From: Halieaceae bacterium UBA4438
Lineage (GTDB): Bacteria > Pseudomonadota > Gammaproteobacteria > Pseudomonadales > Halieaceae
DNA length: 24,016 nucleotides
Assembly (NCBI GenBank): GCA_002390485.1
Contig: DGPO01000017.1
Span: forward strand, 1-24,016
Reading direction: 5' to 3'
Part shown: piece by piece, positions 7,188 through 14,957 of the stretch
Numbering within the stretch: position 1 is the first letter of the stretch
Layout of the letters: every line of letters starts with the position of its first letter
Program-made: the position numbers and the translations under genes
Notes under the pieces: model-generated
What the model saw: the letters and a program-made list of their open reading frames with translations, nothing else
The model's database searches: none
What the model was told of the DNA's origin: nothing

Positions 7188-8948
7188 ATGACACTCTTTC
7201 GAATAAGCCGGCTCGTTTTGCCGGCTTTTTTTGCACTGTGCTCTACAACGCTTACTGCCTCTGACGAATCACTCGACGCGGTCATTGCTAATCACTGGGA
7301 CTGGGTGCTCGAACAGTACCCAGAGTACCGCCGCGAGTACGGCGACATGTCAGGAAACCAGAGCTGGACCGACTTGAGCATTGAGGCACTTCAGCAGAGG
7401 AATACCGCAACGGCGGCGTTTCGCGCTGACCTCAACCGAATCGACACCTCAACTCTGAGTCCCTCTGCGCAGCTAAATCAACGAATGCTAGCAACCACAC
7501 TCGACGAGGATCTTGAGTCTTTCGAGAGTGGTCTGCACCTTATTGCGCTGAATATGCGCAGCGGACCGCAACATCGTTACACAATGGTCGACCGACTTCC
7601 GATGAGCACTGAGCGCGACTACCTTGACTGGCTCGCACGCCTTGAGAAGCTGCCCGAGCAACTCAAGCAGTATCAAGCGCTCCTCGAGTCAGGCGTTCGG
7701 ACAGAGCGGACTCAAGCCCGAATCATTATCGAACGCATTCCTAATCAGCTCGATGCGTTGATCGTTGACGACCCTGAAGACAGCCCCTTCTGGGGTGTTT
7801 TCGAGAACATGCCCAAGACCATTGAAAGCGACACTGCTCAAGGGCTTAAGAATAAGGCCCGCGCGGTGATTAGCGGGTCCCTGACGCCGGCCTACGCGGC
7901 GTTCAAGGACTTTATCGAAGAACGCTACTTGCCAAATTCGCGTGAGCAGCCCGGTATTGGGTCACTGCCGGGCGGCAAGGCGATCTACGCCATGCTGGCC
8001 CGACACTTCACGACCACCGACCTGACACCCGAGCAAATTCATAACATTGGCCTTGGCGAAGTTGCCCGTATTCGCGGCGAAATGCAGGACGTGATTGACG
8101 AGGTTGAGTTTGAAGGTGACCTCAGCGAATTTAATGACTTCCTGCGCACTGACCCTCAATTTTATTACGAGACACCGGAGGCCCTGTTAGAGGGCTATCA
8201 AGCGGTGTCCAAACGCTTGGATCCGGAACTGGTGAAACTGTTCGGGAAACTCCCACGCATGCCGTACGGGGTGCGTCCCATTGCTCCGGAGCTCGCACCC
8301 GATACGACAACTGCCTTTTACATGCGCCCCGCATTAGACGGCAGTCGACCCGGTTGGTACTACGTTAATTTGCACCGTCCCGAAGTGCGCCCCAAGTACG
8401 AAATGGAGGTCTTGTCGGTGCACGAGAGCGTCCCCGGACACCACCTGCAAATCGCCCTTGCACAAGAAATAGAGGGCTTGCCTGAGTTTCGCCGTAACAG
8501 CAGTGTTACCGCATTCATCGAGGGCTGGGGGCTTTACTCCGAACGGTTGGGTTACGACATGGGACTCTACACAGACCCCTACTCGCGTTACGGCCAGCTC
8601 ATTTACGACATGTGGCGGGCCGTTCGACTCGTCGTCGATACAGGCATCCACTACTTCGGTTGGTCCCGCCAAGAAGCGATCGACTACTTCAAGAACAACG
8701 CGGCCAAAACAGAATCCGACATCATTAACGAAATTGATCGATATATTGGTTGGCCCGGCCAAGCCCTCGCCTACAAAATCGGTCAGTTAAAAATGCTGGA
8801 GTTGCGCGCTCAAGCGGAGACTGAACTGGGCGATCGATTTGACATCAGAGCCTTTCACGACGAACTTTTGGGCGCTGGCGCTATTCCACTCGACGCCCTA
8901 GAAGCACGCATGAATCTCTGGATTACGGCTGAAAAAGCGCGTCTCTAA
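7188..8948 (+). CDS. Exported DUF885 family zinc metallopeptidase-like protein
   Basis: This is a large (586-residue) COG4805/DUF885 protein with a Sec signal peptide (hydrophobic LVLPAFFALC, cleavage near LTA/SDES), so it is periplasmic. Counting from the ATG at 7188, the zinc signature HESVPGHH falls at about 412-419, a downstream Glu lies in FIEGWGLYSE (about 445), and the family's IGWPGQALAYKIG motif is near 520. These suggest a gluzincin-like peptidase; no substrate is established for most members. The frame is open from a GTG at 7170, but AAGG eight bases before the ATG at 7188 favours the latter. An intrinsic terminator structure (7205-7232) lies inside the signal-peptide codons. The stop is one base from the stop of the convergent phzF-like gene. 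Confidence 0.86.
   Translation: MTLFRISRLVLPAFFALCSTTLTASDESLDAVIANHWDWVLEQYPEYRREYGDMSGNQSWTDLSIEALQQRNTATAAFRADLNRIDTSTLSPSAQLNQRMLATTLDEDLESFESGLHLIALNMRSGPQHRYTMVDRLPMSTERDYLDWLARLEKLPEQLKQYQALLESGVRTERTQARIIIERIPNQLDALIVDDPEDSPFWGVFENMPKTIESDTAQGLKNKARAVISGSLTPAYAAFKDFIEERYLPNSREQPGIGSLPGGKAIYAMLARHFTTTDLTPEQIHNIGLGEVARIRGEMQDVIDEVEFEGDLSEFNDFLRTDPQFYYETPEALLEGYQAVSKRLDPELVKLFGKLPRMPYGVRPIAPELAPDTTTAFYMRPALDGSRPGWYYVNLHRPEVRPKYEMEVLSVHESVPGHHLQIALAQEIEGLPEFRRNSSVTAFIEGWGLYSERLGYDMGLYTDPYSRYGQLIYDMWRAVRLVVDTGIHYFGWSRQEAIDYFKNNAAKTESDIINEIDRYIGWPGQALAYKIGQLKMLELRAQAETELGDRFDIRAFHDELLGAGAIPLDALEARMNLWITAEKARL
7205..7232 (+). terminator. Intrinsic terminator inside the DUF885 signal-peptide codons
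   Basis: AAGCCGGC (7205-7212) pairs perfectly with GCCGGCTT (7220-7227) across a 7-nt loop. The stem runs into an unbroken T7 (7226-7232). It lies 38 bp after the acyl-CoA dehydrogenase stop, the expected place for that gene's terminator, yet it begins 17 bp into the peptidase coding region. The T-tract codes for the two Phe of the signal-peptide core. Confidence 0.75.
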
Positions 8949-8949
8949 T

Positions 8950-9768
8950 CTACACGTCAGCGGGAAGGTAAAGCCTTCCCTCGGCAAACAAGACGCACCG
9001 GCCTGACAGTACAACGCGGTCGCCTTTGAGCTTGCAGTCGAGCTCACCACCGCGTTCTGACAACTGCAGCGCACTCATCTGTGTCAGACCCAGCCGGTCG
9101 CCCCAAAACGGCGACAACTGGCAATGTGCAGACCCCGTGACTGGGTCCTCATTAACACCCATCTGCGGTATGAAAAAGCGCGATACAAAATGAGTCGTTG
9201 AGCCCCGAGCAGTTACACTCACCCCCAAATCGGTAGCTGCGGTGAGCGCTTCAAAGTTTGGACTGCAGGCGCGCACAGTGGCTTCATTTTCGACTTCACA
9301 CACCATTTGCCAAGCATTTTCTTGTGGCCTATAGGCGCCCAAAATGTTGACACCCAGCGCACGTTCAAACGCGTCAGAGACAGGCACTTTGACCATGGGA
9401 ACCGCGGGAAAATCGATGCTGAACGTCGTATCGCAACGACTAACCCAAAGCTGACCACTGGCTGTTTCAAAACACAGTCGCTCACTCTGCCACGCCCCAG
9501 AATGACAAAGCGCAAAGGCCGAGGCCAAGGTTGCATGACCGCACAGTGGCACCTCGTTCACGGGCGTAAACCAGCGCAGGCGATAGTGATCCGGGCCCAG
9601 TTGCTCGAGAAAAGCGGTCTCGCTGAGATTGTGCTGCGCGGCGATAGACTGCATTAACTTATCGCTCAGCGGAACTGTGAGCGGAACCACCGCGGCAGGG
9701 TTACCGCCGAAGGACTTGTCGGTAAATGCATTGACTGTATAGACGCTAAGGCTTTGATTGTCGGGCAT
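8950..9768 (-). CDS. PhzF family isomerase/epimerase-like protein
   Basis: This is a 272-residue cytosolic protein of the PhzF/YddE family (diaminopimelate-epimerase fold). Seen are the N-terminal VNAFTDKSFGGNPAAVV, the catalytic Glu region NLSETAFL (E50, matching PhzF E45), the CGHATLAS loop (76-83) and the mirror-image anion loop NEDPVTGSAHC (D208). PhzF itself isomerises dihydro-hydroxyanthranilate in phenazine synthesis, but most relatives have unknown substrates and no other phenazine gene is present. The ATG has GAGAGG five bases upstream. The gene starts 45 bp after the beta-alanine aminotransferase stop on the same strand, so the two are probably cotranscribed. It converges on the DUF885 gene with one base between stops. 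Confidence 0.9.
   Translation of the reverse strand: MPDNQSLSVYTVNAFTDKSFGGNPAAVVPLTVPLSDKLMQSIAAQHNLSETAFLEQLGPDHYRLRWFTPVNEVPLCGHATLASAFALCHSGAWQSERLCFETASGQLWVSRCDTTFSIDFPAVPMVKVPVSDAFERALGVNILGAYRPQENAWQMVCEVENEATVRACSPNFEALTAATDLGVSVTARGSTTHFVSRFFIPQMGVNEDPVTGSAHCQLSPFWGDRLGLTQMSALQLSERGGELDCKLKGDRVVLSGRCVLFAEGRLYLPADV
8962..8980. repeat. Hairpin in the 3' end of the PhzF-family gene
   Basis: GGGAAGG (8962-8968) and CCTTCCC (8974-8980) form a 7-bp stem with a 5-nt loop just inside the convergent gene junction. No T-run follows on either strand, so it is not a classical terminator. It could still slow or protect the two converging transcripts. Confidence 0.4.
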
Positions 9769-9813
9769 GCAGACCTCTCACCAGGCTTCGTGACACCGCG
9801 TTGTGTCGCGATG

Positions 9814-11130
9814 CTATTTTAGCACCTTCAAGCACTCCGCCAACGTACCGACCATCTGCTCCATGTGCTTCTTTTCCATCACGAAGTGTGGTGCCATTTG
9901 AATCGTGTCGCCGCCATAGCGGACGAGCACGCCCCGCTCCCACATCGCCATGGCGACTTCGTAAGGCCGTCTTAAGGGCTCATCACCTCGCGCCGCCAGC
10001 GTAATAGCACCGGCAAACCCGTAGTTACGAACGTCAGAAACGTGGGGCTTGTCGGTCAGTTGATCGTGCAGTAGCGCCTCGAAGAACGGGGCGTCGGCCG
10101 CAACTCGTTCGGGAAGTTTCTCATCGACCAATATGTCGAGTGCGGCCAGTCCTGCCGCACAGGCGACCGGGTGTGCCGAGTAGGTGTAACCGTGGGCAAA
10201 TTCAAGGACGTAATCAGGCCCACCGTTGGCCATGAAGGTGTCATGGATCTCAGAAGAGGCGATAACAGCCCCCATGGGGACAGCGCCATTCGTCAATTGC
10301 TTGGCGACATTCAAAATATCGGGCACGACACCAAAGGCGTCAGCGCCTGTCATTGCACCACAGCGACCAAAGCCGGTGATGACCTCATCAAAAATAAGCA
10401 GCACGTCATGTTGGTCACAAAGCGCTCGCAACCGTTGCAAATACCCCACAGGCGGCGGTAACACCCCTGCAGAACCTCCCATGGGCTCAACAATCACCGC
10501 GGCAATGGTCTCTGCACCATAGCGCTCAACAAACAGCTCTAATTCGTCTGCCAAGTGCGCGCCCTGCTCTGGCATTCCGCGGGTAAACGCGTTCTGGGGC
10601 AGCACGGTGTGTGATAAATGATCAGTCTCCAACACCTCACCAAAAAGCTTCTTATTGGCGGGAATGCCGCCCACAGCAACACCACCAAAGTTCACGCCGT
10701 GATAGCCTTTTTGTCGCCCTATGAAGCGCGTTTTTTTTAGCGCTCCTTTGAGCTGCCAATACGCACGCGCCATTTTTAATGACGTATCGGCCGATTCTGA
10801 ACCCGAATTTGTGTAAAACACATGGTCGAGCCCCTCAGGCATTAAGCCGGCAATTTTGGTCGCTAACTCAAACGCCTTAGGGTGCCCAAACTGAAAAGGA
10901 GGGCAAAAGTCCAACTGCTCCATTTGGCGCCGCACGGCTTCGGTAATTTCAGGCCGAGCATGGCCTAATCCAGACGTCCAAAGTCCGGAATGGCCGTCCA
11001 GCACTTGGCGTCCATCGCCGTCGGTAAACCAAACCCCGTGCGCAGCCTCTATCATCCGGGGATCTTTTTTAAACTGTCGGTTGCCTGTATACGGCATCCA
11101 GTAGGCATCAAGGTTTAAGGTCATGGCCAT
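9814..11130 (-). CDS. Beta-alanine:pyruvate aminotransferase (class III)
   Basis: This PLP enzyme transfers the amino group of beta-alanine (or a similar omega-amino acid) to pyruvate, giving malonate semialdehyde and alanine. The N-terminal LDAYWMPYTGNRQF motif and the body sequence closely follow Pseudomonas beta-alanine transaminase (BauA type). With ATG 11130 as residue 1 (438 residues), visible features are the NSGSESADT phosphate loop (108-116), YHG (143-145), FDEVITGFGR with D248, and the PLP Lys K277 (VAKQLTNG). The frame stays open another 156 bp upstream, but homology starts here and AGGA lies five bases before this ATG. It is divergent from cytochrome c' across 205 bp and is followed by the phzF-like gene. 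Confidence 0.93.
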   Translation of the reverse strand: MAMTLNLDAYWMPYTGNRQFKKDPRMIEAAHGVWFTDGDGRQVLDGHSGLWTSGLGHARPEITEAVRRQMEQLDFCPPFQFGHPKAFELATKIAGLMPEGLDHVFYTNSGSESADTSLKMARAYWQLKGALKKTRFIGRQKGYHGVNFGGVAVGGIPANKKLFGEVLETDHLSHTVLPQNAFTRGMPEQGAHLADELELFVERYGAETIAAVIVEPMGGSAGVLPPPVGYLQRLRALCDQHDVLLIFDEVITGFGRCGAMTGADAFGVVPDILNVAKQLTNGAVPMGAVIASSEIHDTFMANGGPDYVLEFAHGYTYSAHPVACAAGLAALDILVDEKLPERVAADAPFFEALLHDQLTDKPHVSDVRNYGFAGAITLAARGDEPLRRPYEVAMAMWERGVLVRYGGDTIQMAPHFVMEKKHMEQMVGTLAECLKVLK

Positions 11131-11335
11131 CTCATTCCTGTGAATCGATCGTTTTTCAGCACACGGTTTAACGCCGTTCTCGTCCTGCAGCAACCCGTGG
11201 GGTAACAGGGTCGCATCAGAACGCGAAAACCTGCAATACTCCTGATGCAATCTGCCCGTTCGTGCACGCCGTACTGTATCCAACACGGCGCCTGTGCGTC
11301 ACGCGCTCAATTACCCATTGTTAGGAGTACGTTTT
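11131..11335. promoter_or_regulatory. Divergent control region between aminotransferase and cytochrome c'
   Basis: These 205 bp must hold the promoters of both divergent genes. They contain a perfect 7-bp inverted repeat, GCATCAG (11213-11219) and CTGATGC (11242-11248), with 22 bp between arms. There is also a direct repeat TGCAAT (11232-11237 and 11246-11251) and an 8-bp palindrome CGTGCACG (11261-11268). No sigma-70 pair stood out clearly. Confidence 0.5.
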
Positions 11336-11812
11336 ATGAGAATCACGAGTCGCAACGCTGTATTGGCAGCGTCATTATCGATCGTCATCGCGCTACCGGC
11401 CATCGCTCACATAGAGCGTGGTGAGCCGCTTCAATCACTCAGACAATCGTTCTTCGCCATCGTCGGAATGACATTTGGTCCCATGGGGGACATGGTAAAA
11501 GGAAAAATCGAATGGGACGGCGCGACATTCGCCGCATGGGCTGACGACCTCGCCGCCGTATCTCAGGTCAGTGTCGAGCGAGGATTTGCGCCCGGCAGTG
11601 ACAAGGGGAAAACACGAGCCAAACCTGCAATTTGGGAAAATCCAGATGACTTTGCCGAAAAGCTGGCAAATTTTAGACGCGAAGCCGCCGCACTTGCTGT
11701 TGCAGCCAACTCGGGCGACAAGTCAGCTGCGATCGCTCAGTTCAAGCAAACGGGCGGAACCTGCAAGGCCTGCCATGACAACTACAAGAGTCGTGGTTAC
11801 CTTTACGAGTAG
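11336..11812 (+). CDS. Cytochrome c' (class II c-type cytochrome), periplasmic
   Basis: This is a 158-residue precursor with a Sec signal peptide (hydrophobic AVLAASLSIVIALPAIA, cleavage about residue 24). The mature part has the cytochrome c' pattern: an N-terminal helix RQSFFAIVGMTFGPMGDMVKG, the linker AIWENPDDF, and a C-terminal haem site CKACH (C143, C146, H147) followed by DNYKSRGY. Such four-helix-bundle proteins carry a five-coordinate haem that binds NO and help with NO tolerance or electron transfer in the periplasm. The frame is open from 11294, but TAGGAG eight bases before ATG 11336 fixes the start. A cytochrome b561 gene lies 67 bp downstream in the opposite direction, a frequent partner of c'-type cytochromes. 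Confidence 0.92.
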   Translation: MRITSRNAVLAASLSIVIALPAIAHIERGEPLQSLRQSFFAIVGMTFGPMGDMVKGKIEWDGATFAAWADDLAAVSQVSVERGFAPGSDKGKTRAKPAIWENPDDFAEKLANFRREAAALAVAANSGDKSAAIAQFKQTGGTCKACHDNYKSRGYLYE

Positions 11813-11844
11813 CGACTAGCACCTACTGGCACCGTAAGAGCCTC

Positions 11845-11868
11845 GCTGAGCGCGCAGTGCGCCTCAGC
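11845..11868. terminator. Hairpin between convergent cytochrome c' and b561 genes (weak terminator)
   Basis: GCTGAG (11845-11850) pairs with CTCAGC (11863-11868), and an inner CGC/GCG pair is offset by a one-base bulge. It lies midway in the 67-bp gap between converging genes and could stop both transcripts, but no U-tract follows in either direction. Confidence 0.4.
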
Positions 11869-11879
11869 ACCGACATACG

Positions 11880-12533
11880 TCAGTAATAACTTGGCGCTTC
11901 GGGGGCCCACCACAGTAAAGCACTCAGTACGACCGCGGTAATAACCGCGATGAAAACGGCTCGCGTGAAATGCACGGGAGCCTCTTTCCCCACTCGATCA
12001 GCAAACGAACCTCGCCACATTGTCTGAATCATCGGACGGTTCTTTCGCCACTGGTACCACGCAATTGCAGATAAGTGCAGTACCACGAGTCCCTGAAGAA
12101 TTCCCCAGTTAGTCTCGTGCCACTCCGACGCTGCGTCGATCAAAACACCGTCGAAGGCATAGGCCAAAGGACCATCGAACGTGACATCGTCCACCGAAAA
12201 AAGCCCAGACACGCCCTGCGCCAAAAGTACAAGCAACAGCGCAACCGTCGATAACGCACCGAGCGGATTGTGCCCCACCACGTCATCGCCCTGAGTCACA
12301 TAGCGAGCGATCTTCCTTGGACCGACGACAAAGTTTGAAAACCGACTGTGATAACTCCCAACAAACCCCCAGGTGAGGCGCGTCACGACCAGCGTAATGA
12401 GCACGTAGGCCACATAACTGTGGATTTGCATGCGCCCGGTTTCACCGCTCCACCACATAAGACCCACCCCAACAGGGAAGGCCCAGTGGATCAGCCGCGT
12501 GGGCGCATCCCAAACGGGATTGGAACGGGTCAC
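11880..12533 (-). CDS. Cytochrome b561 family di-haem membrane protein
   Basis: This is a 217-residue inner-membrane b-type cytochrome that passes electrons between the quinone pool and periplasmic acceptors. The N-terminal WDAPTRLIHW is the family hallmark. Candidate haem ligands are H16, H38, H139 and H153, in or next to four hydrophobic helices (about 15-30, 38-58, 93-112, 145-160), with a further helix near the C-terminus (189-209). Translation starts at a GTG whose last three bases overlap the TGA of the upstream amidohydrolase (GTGA), which indicates translational coupling. It converges on the cytochrome c' gene, and the two probably form an electron-transfer pair (inference). Confidence 0.88.
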   Translation of the reverse strand: MTRSNPVWDAPTRLIHWAFPVGVGLMWWSGETGRMQIHSYVAYVLITLVVTRLTWGFVGSYHSRFSNFVVGPRKIARYVTQGDDVVGHNPLGALSTVALLLVLLAQGVSGLFSVDDVTFDGPLAYAFDGVLIDAASEWHETNWGILQGLVVLHLSAIAWYQWRKNRPMIQTMWRGSFADRVGKEAPVHFTRAVFIAVITAVVLSALLWWAPEAPSYY

Positions 12534-13861
12534 TTCGCCATAACATCCAGTAGTGCACTGACCGACGCTTCAACGCCCAGAGTCACTGAGCCCTCGGGCT
12601 CAATTTTGAACAGTGGCGAGTGATGTGAGGGAATGGGAGCGCCGCCATTTGCGGCCGCCTCAAAGGCTTCGGCCGGTGTCCCACCCACCGCAAAATAGAG
12701 GCTGGGAATGTAAGGATCCGTCGTAAAGAAGCCAAAGTCCTCGGCACCCATGCCGAGTCGCTCACCATCGTTGAAAATCGAAGGTCCAAAGTACTCCCTC
12801 CAACCGCTCCGAATTTCTCTGGCAAACGCCGTATCATTGATCGTCGGCGGTGTGCCCTCTTGTTCACTAACGATGACCTCTGGCAACATTTCGTCAGGTA
12901 GACCCGCAACCCGGCCCATATTGGTAGCGACCCGTTTTATGCCGTCCAACAACAACTGACGGTCCTCTGGGCTCTCACTGCGAACGGTAATCTGTAGCTT
13001 CGCCGCGTCAGAAATGATGTTGTGCTTGGTGCCGCTGTGGAACGAGCCAACGGTGATCACACCAGGTCGTCGTGGAGGCAGATTTCGACTGACAACGGTT
13101 TGCAAAGCCGTAACGATTTGCGACCCGAGAACAATAGGGTCTACACCCGTATGGGGGCTGGCACCGTGCGCGCCGACACCCTTAATCAGTATGTCAACGG
13201 TGTCCGCACCAGAGTAAGCGGCGGACAAGGGTGCCGATATGCTACCGCTGGGTAAAGCGCTTGTAACGTGAAACGCCATTGCAAAATCGGGTTTAACCAC
13301 CCTGTCCCACAAGCCGTCCTGCATCATTGCTTGAGCTCCCGCAACGATCTCCTCGGCTGGCTGTCCGAGCAACATCAATGTCCCTGACCACAAATCTTTC
13401 CTTTCCGCCATTAACTTACCCGTACCCACTAGACTTGTGATGTGAACGTCGTGCCCACAGGCATGCATGACATAAACGTCGTTACCATCAGCATCGACTT
13501 GCTTCGCTTTAGACGCGTAGGACAGACCGGATTTCTCTTGCACCGGCAACCCATCCATATCAGCGCGGAACATCACCGTCGGGCCTGGACCGTTTTCTAA
13601 CAGGGCAATCAAACCTGTGCCACCGATGCCTCGGTGAACGGTGTACCCCAACGCCTCTAACTCATCACCCAGCCGTTTGGCGGTTTTATCTTCCTTAAAC
13701 GACAGCTCCGGGTTTTGGTGGAAGTGAATGAATAGATCCTTAAGCTGGCTGTCGTAAAGGCTCTGCACATCGTCTGAAAGCGACGCTGCACCTGTGAATC
13801 CTGCACTCAAAAGAAGTGCGCTAGAAAGAACAAAAGAAATGAGGGGCTTGAGGTTTTTCAT
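12530..13861 (-). CDS. Exported M20 family amidohydrolase (amidohydrolase/carboxypeptidase type)
   Basis: This is a zinc/manganese hydrolase of the M20D group (hippurate / N-acyl-amino-acid / IAA-conjugate hydrolases) that cleaves amide bonds. With ATG 13861 as residue 1 it has 443 residues and a clear signal peptide (PLISFVLSSALLLSAGFTGA, cleavage about 26), so it acts in the periplasm. Metal and catalytic motifs are HACGHDVH (C135, H137), PAEEI (E170, E171), AFHV (H198), the dimer-domain GAHGASPH and a C-terminal HH in PSHHSP. The frame is open to 13900, but AGGA about nine bases before 13861 and the signal-peptide position favour the shorter form. It is coupled to cytochrome b561 by a 4-bp overlap and divergent from an unknown exported protein across 80 bp. 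Confidence 0.9.
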   Translation of the reverse strand: MKNLKPLISFVLSSALLLSAGFTGAASLSDDVQSLYDSQLKDLFIHFHQNPELSFKEDKTAKRLGDELEALGYTVHRGIGGTGLIALLENGPGPTVMFRADMDGLPVQEKSGLSYASKAKQVDADGNDVYVMHACGHDVHITSLVGTGKLMAERKDLWSGTLMLLGQPAEEIVAGAQAMMQDGLWDRVVKPDFAMAFHVTSALPSGSISAPLSAAYSGADTVDILIKGVGAHGASPHTGVDPIVLGSQIVTALQTVVSRNLPPRRPGVITVGSFHSGTKHNIISDAAKLQITVRSESPEDRQLLLDGIKRVATNMGRVAGLPDEMLPEVIVSEQEGTPPTINDTAFAREIRSGWREYFGPSIFNDGERLGMGAEDFGFFTTDPYIPSLYFAVGGTPAEAFEAAANGGAPIPSHHSPLFKIEPEGSVTLGVEASVSALLDVMAK

Positions 13862-13941
13862 CGAAGACTTATCCTGCGTGTTGGTTAGGGTCTTACGCAT
13901 CCTGCACTAAATTAAACATCCATTCACCACCTGAGTAAGCT

Positions 13942-14553
13942 ATGAATTTGAATATTGCACTGTTGAGCTTCATTCTTACTTTTTGTATCAGTCCCAGTTG
14001 GGCAGAGGTCACCCCCACATTGAACAGCGACGCGATTAAAGCCACCTTTGGCAGCTACGGTGTAACTATTCTGAATCAGACAGAGTCGACGCGCGTCGCC
14101 AATTTACACAGCACTCACAGCGGCAGAGAAATTTGTCGGACACTGGCGGTGACTGAGTTCGTGTTGCCAATGGACCCTAAACTGAGCCTTGAGCACGAAA
14201 AAATTCGCGCAGGCGGCAGCATCGGTGCGACGCTCAGAGACGCAGGTTTCAGCATCAACAAAAAGCTATTAATTAAGACGGAAATAGTGGCGGGGCCGGC
14301 CTTCAGCCAGCTTTCAAACCAAACCGTCGAGCCTGGAACCCCACTGGCCACCCGAGTTTATGCCTTGTTTGCGCAAAGCAGCGAACGGGCGATCCCCTAC
14401 GCGATCATCGCCGAGGCGTACCATCCCGCGCATCAACCGCCAGTTCATGAAGAAGTTTCAGATGCACCAGCACTCACGGCGGCTGCAGATCGGGCGCTAT
14501 CGTCACTGCGCACGGCAATTGATCTTAGCCTTATGAAAAACCCAGCTGCATAA
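13942..14553 (+). CDS. Exported protein of unknown function
   Basis: I do not recognise this 203-residue protein. It has a good Sec signal peptide (IALLSFILTFCISPSWA, cleavage at about 21/22, before EVTPT). The mature part is soluble and mixed alpha/beta, and contains SGREICRTLAVTEFVLP, a conserved-looking stretch EHEKIRAGGSIGATLRDAGF (83-102) and a C-terminal Ala-rich helix. One Cys remains in the mature form, and no catalytic motif or lipobox is seen. Shine-Dalgarno support is weak (GAG seven bases before the ATG). It is divergent from the M20 amidohydrolase, and its last 23 bp overlap the end of the convergent DUF442 gene. Confidence 0.75.
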   Translation: MNLNIALLSFILTFCISPSWAEVTPTLNSDAIKATFGSYGVTILNQTESTRVANLHSTHSGREICRTLAVTEFVLPMDPKLSLEHEKIRAGGSIGATLRDAGFSINKKLLIKTEIVAGPAFSQLSNQTVEPGTPLATRVYALFAQSSERAIPYAIIAEAYHPAHQPPVHEEVSDAPALTAAADRALSSLRTAIDLSLMKNPAA

Positions 14554-14941
14554 CGAAGGTTAAGGGGATGCCAAACTGCTGTGCCCGCTGCGCCGCAGCG
14601 GTGCGCTCATCACCCGACAACGTAGCCACCCACAAATTTGCGGATCGTGCGCCAGATCGACAATAGGCCAGCGTTTTCACCTCCCCGCTCATGGCGTCCT
14701 CCATTGCGGCAAGATCGTCGCCTGGGAACGACATCGCCGTCACAGGGTATCGAACAAGCGTGATACCTGCCGCACCACAGGCCGCTTCAATCGTGTCCAT
14801 AGAAGGCTGGTTCATCTCTTCGTTATCAGGTCGGTTACAAATCAGCACTTGGTAGCCTTGTCGCGCAAACTCTGCGACATCGCTCGGCTGAATTTGCCCG
14901 GCGACGGCAAAGGTATCGGTAAGTTCGGCAACTGGGGTCAC
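14531..14941 (-). CDS. DUF442 / TIGR01244 family phosphatase- or sulfurtransferase-like protein
   Basis: This 136-residue cytosolic protein resembles the Bbl/DUF442 group, a fold related to dual-specificity phosphatases and often annotated TIGR01244 sulfurtransferase. Seen are the N-terminal VAGQIQPSDVAEFARQGY, the strand QVLICNRPDNEE, the loop YPVTAMSFPGDD and the active-site loop YCRSGARSANLW, whose Cys starts a P-loop of the Cys-x-x-Gly-x-Arg-Ser kind. Relatives are linked to sulfide handling or protein dephosphorylation, and the true activity is unsettled. The frame is open far upstream into purC, but AAAGGAG six bases before GTG 14941 marks the start. It lies 16 bp after purC and is probably cotranscribed. 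Its 3' end overlaps the exported gene on the other strand. Confidence 0.82.
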   Translation of the reverse strand: MTPVAELTDTFAVAGQIQPSDVAEFARQGYQVLICNRPDNEEMNQPSMDTIEAACGAAGITLVRYPVTAMSFPGDDLAAMEDAMSGEVKTLAYCRSGARSANLWVATLSGDERTAAAQRAQQFGIPLTFVMQLGFS

Positions 14942-14957
14942 GCGCGGCTCCTTTGAA

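Noticed and set aside
8334..8762. Long antisense frame inside the DUF885 gene
   Set aside because: It runs opposite to conserved zinc-peptidase motifs and has no family resemblance; a by-product of GC-rich codon use.
11131..11286. 52-codon N-terminal extension of the beta-alanine aminotransferase
   Set aside because: Homology begins at the ATG at 11130, which has its own ribosome site; the extension would occupy most of the divergent promoter region.
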